Below, one piece after another: positions 5,385 to 7,290 of a stretch of 7,290 bases of DNA. The stretch is from Pseudomonadota bacterium (lineage in GTDB: Bacteria > Pseudomonadota > Alphaproteobacteria > Azospirillales > Azospirillaceae): positions 1-7,290 of the forward strand of contig JAFAFA010000144.1 in NCBI GenBank assembly GCA_023423695.1, in the 5' to 3' direction. Numbering within the stretch: position 1 is the first letter of the stretch; each line of letters begins with the position of its first letter. Made by a program: the position numbers and the translations under genes. The notes below the pieces were generated by a model. That model made no database searches and was not told where the DNA came from. It was given only the letters and a program-made list of their open reading frames with translations.

Positions 5385-5804
5385 TCAGCGCGCGGCGAGC
5401 GCCTCCGGGCGAGCGGGCGGATCCACGTCGATCACGGTCTCGAGCCCGCGGGTGCGCACGACTACGGTGCCGGCCTGGACGTCGAAGCGCATCCACGGAT
5501 CGCCGTCGAGGTGCTCGAGCTCGTCGTCGACCGCACGCACCCAGCGGCCCTCCTCGGCGCTGCACCGCGCGTAGCCGCCGAGCATGGCGCCGCCGTAGAG
5601 CGGGCGGCCCTCGCAGCTCACGCTCACGCGGCAGGGGAAGCCGCCGCGCGACTCGTTCGTGATCCCGACCGTGCACGCCGCGCCCTCGGGCAGCGCGCCT
5701 CCGCTGCCGCGCACCGTGCCCGTGGTCTCGAACGCCGCGCCCTCCGGCGCGCAGCCCACCGCCATCACCGCCACCATCGACATCACCAGCCTCGTCGCGC
5801 GCAT
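5385..5804 (-). CDS. Small cysteine-containing lipoprotein, unknown function
   Basis: This 139-residue precursor has a lipoprotein signal peptide: MRATRLVMSMVAVMAVGC, with positive residues R2 and R5, a hydrophobic core and a lipobox-like AVGC ending at C18. The residue after C18 is alanine, so sorting to the outer membrane is expected if Lol rules apply. The mature part is about 120 residues and carries four more cysteines, in segments GAACTVGI, FPCRVSVSCEG and ARCSAEEG. These could form two disulfides in the periplasm. The C-terminal half is acidic and looks beta-rich (WMRFDVQAGTVVVRTRGLE). I know no family for it. The start at 5802-5804 has GGAG (5812-5815) 7 bases upstream; a longer frame exists but has no such support. 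It follows the Imm49-like gene on the same strand after 184 bases, so co-transcription is uncertain. Confidence 0.85.
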   Translation of the reverse strand: MRATRLVMSMVAVMAVGCAPEGAAFETTGTVRGSGGALPEGAACTVGITNESRGGFPCRVSVSCEGRPLYGGAMLGGYARCSAEEGRWVRAVDDELEHLDGDPWMRFDVQAGTVVVRTRGLETVIDVDPPARPEALAAR

Positions 5805-5844
5805 CGAGTCACTCCGTGGGCGAGGCCCACTTGCGCGCGGCGTG

Positions 5845-5863
5845 CCCGGCGCGGCGCGCCGGG
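5845..5863. repeat. GC-rich hairpin between the Imm49-like and lipoprotein genes
   Basis: The 19-base sequence CCCGGCGCGGCGCGCCGGG is symmetric around one central base and can fold into a stem of 7-8 pairs. It lies about 125 bases after the Imm49-like stop and 40 bases before the lipoprotein start. It may be a weak terminator of the upstream gene or an operator. No T-run follows, and GC-only palindromes arise easily here, as the nearby 14-base palindrome at 5957-5970 shows. Confidence 0.35.
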
Positions 5864-5988
5864 AGCGAGCACCCGAGGTGTCCGTGAGATCGGTCAGCCG
5901 GCCCTCAGCGCGTCCGCGCGGCCGGCCAGGCCTCTGCGCCGGATGAGCTGATCGCTTGCCGCGCGCGGCAGGTGAGGGGTTCGTGCTC

Positions 5989-7206
5989 TCAGCGCTCGGC
6001 CCGGGATCCGTCGAGGCAGCGCGGGCAGGTGACCGCGAGCTCGAGGCGGGGCGCTCCGCAGGCGTGGCAGTCGATGCGCGGGGCGGCGCTCCACGCCGCG
6101 AGATCGGCGAATTCGATCCACGCGTCACGCGTCGTGTCGGCGGCGCAGATGGGACAGCGCTCGGTGCCCCGGCTCAGCGGCGCGATGCAGTACGGACAGC
6201 AGAGCAGCGGCTCGCGCGGCGGCTCTGCTTCGGTGAGAAACGCCGGGATGTAGTCCGAGGCGGGCTCGACCGTCCGTCCTCGCTCTCGTGCGAGCACGAC
6301 GAGCGCGATCGCCGGCAGCGAGAGGAAGCCCTGGCCCATGTTCCGGTGGAAGTCCCACCGATGCTGCTCGCGGTGCCCGAGCTGGGTCTGGTGCAGCCGG
6401 GTGGCAAAGCCGGCGCGATCGTCGCGAAGCCAGGCTCGGATCAGCTCGATCGTCGGCAGCCAGAGGTTGTGGGCCTGCGCGCGGTCGCGGTGGAGGGTGG
6501 TGACCGCGCCGATGTTGCGATGATCCACCTCGGCGGGGACCGGCTCGTCGAGCCGGGCGTGGGCCGCCGCGGCGGCCCGATCGAGCGCCGCCAGCGCGCG
6601 CGCACAGTCGCCGAGCGTGGCTTGCTGCAGCGCCTCCGCCATGCTGTCGAGAGCGCCCCGCTGTCCCGCGAGGGTCGCGCCGCTCGGCCGGATGAGGCTC
6701 AGCTCGATGCGCGCGACCGGGTCGCGCAGGATGACGGCAGCCCAGAAGCCGCGGAGCCAGGCGTGCGGCGGACAATCAACCCCGGCATACGGGTCGAAGC
6801 GCTGCGTGCCGTCGCCGAGCGGCAGATCGATCGGGCCGCGAGGCCCTCGCGAGAGCGCGAGCTCGACGCGGGTCGCGTCCACCAAGAGGCGCAGCGCCCG
6901 CCGCACCTCGTCGCGCTCGCCGGACACCGCGGAGTAGCCCGCGAGAGCGTGGGCGTTGCCGGCGAGGAGGATCAAGCTCGGGCCCAGCTCTTCGCGCGCC
7001 AGGACCTTGTCGAGCTGCTCGCCGACCGAGCGGCGGCAGCCCTCGTGGTCGGCGGCGACCCACTCGCTGTCGTAGCGATGGCGCGGCACCGGCGGCGGCA
7101 CGTGCGAGAGGAACATCGCCGGAGCGTCCGGCGGATCACCCCTCTGCACCGGCGGCTCGACCCCGGGATCCGACAGCCATCGACGAAAACGCTCGAACAG
7201 CCCCAT
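5989..7206 (-). CDS. Imm49-like immunity-type protein with two C-terminal zinc ribbons
   Basis: This 405-residue protein is probably cytoplasmic. Residues 40-325 resemble the all-helical Imm49 immunity family of polymorphic toxin systems: PPHAWLRGFWAAVILRDPVA (146-165), a LWLPTIELIRAWLRDDRAGF segment (248-267), and GFLSLPAIALVVLARERG followed by SDYIP (293-321), where the family also has a conserved SDY-P ending. Residues 336-397 add four CxxC knuckles (C337/C340, C351/C354, C380/C383, C394/C397), which would form two zinc ribbons. Plain Imm49 proteins are about 250 residues and end near the SDY-P motif, so this tail is an extension. The start at 7204-7206 (MGLFERFRRW) is chosen over a GTG 12 codons earlier. 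Neither has a clear ribosome binding site. No toxin gene is visible beside it. The Imm49 call is from recalled family pattern. Confidence 0.78.
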   Translation of the reverse strand: MGLFERFRRWLSDPGVEPPVQRGDPPDAPAMFLSHVPPPVPRHRYDSEWVAADHEGCRRSVGEQLDKVLAREELGPSLILLAGNAHALAGYSAVSGERDEVRRALRLLVDATRVELALSRGPRGPIDLPLGDGTQRFDPYAGVDCPPHAWLRGFWAAVILRDPVARIELSLIRPSGATLAGQRGALDSMAEALQQATLGDCARALAALDRAAAAAHARLDEPVPAEVDHRNIGAVTTLHRDRAQAHNLWLPTIELIRAWLRDDRAGFATRLHQTQLGHREQHRWDFHRNMGQGFLSLPAIALVVLARERGRTVEPASDYIPAFLTEAEPPREPLLCCPYCIAPLSRGTERCPICAADTTRDAWIEFADLAAWSAAPRIDCHACGAPRLELAVTCPRCLDGSRAER

Positions 7207-7290
7207 CGGCGCGACCGTACGCGACCGAATCGCCGCCCGCACGCGAGAAGCGGCTCTCCGGACGGACTCGTGGGTGACGCGCGCGCCGAC

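Noticed and set aside
5140..5574. Plus-strand frame reading the 21-base array as a Ser/Ala/Gly/Val peptide repeat
   Set aside because: The frame changes from SAGGVRL-type to FGRRRxP-type units within the array and then runs antisense through the lipoprotein gene. It has no ribosome binding site.
5805..6128. Longer start for the lipoprotein frame (108 extra codons)
   Set aside because: The extension overlaps the end of the Imm49-like gene, is rich in Arg, Pro and Ser, and would bury the signal peptide and lipobox, which have their own GGAG site.
6125..6775. A 216-codon minus-strand frame
   Set aside because: It is an out-of-frame shadow of the Imm49-like gene with an Arg/Ala-rich composition.

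Overview
The window is high-GC DNA, around 70% in most genes by hand count of samples. It carries eight plausible genes, most of them unlike well-studied families. The gene types (a MetH next to a SAH-responsive ArsR-type regulator, an Imm49-like protein with zinc ribbons, a lipoprotein, several orphans) and the base composition suggest a myxobacterium-like or related proteobacterium. This is an inference; no taxonomic marker gene is present.

Region 1 (1-1394, minus strand) is a two-gene methionine-cycle unit. An ArsR-type regulator fused to a SAM-methyltransferase-like domain (SahR type) is followed 3 bases later by the start of metH, cobalamin-dependent methionine synthase, which runs off the left edge. 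An inverted repeat overlaps a candidate promoter just upstream of the regulator and could be its own operator.

Region 2 (1519-3635) has lower GC, about 60% in the samples I counted. It holds two convergent genes whose stop codons share the palindrome CTAG. One encodes a PIN-like nuclease candidate and the other a protein with an N-terminal HEPN domain carrying the R-x4-H motif. Both folds are typical of RNases in defence or toxin systems. This pair is the best candidate here for an undescribed system, although convergent transcription argues against a simple operon.

Region 3 (3636-5038) holds a DUF2199 gene on the plus strand, divergent from the HEPN gene, and an unrecognised charged helical protein on the minus strand. 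A strong GC hairpin sits between their convergent 3' ends and is a likely bidirectional terminator.

Region 4 (5039-5384) is non-coding. It contains a candidate promoter for the helical protein and a degenerate 21-base tandem repeat of about nine units. The spacing of the units breaks all reading frames, so the array is probably not translated.

Region 5 (5385-7206, minus strand) encodes a small cysteine-containing lipoprotein. Upstream of it lies an Imm49-like immunity-type protein with two C-terminal zinc ribbons and no toxin gene visible beside it. The last 84 bases (7207-7290) show nothing I can support.
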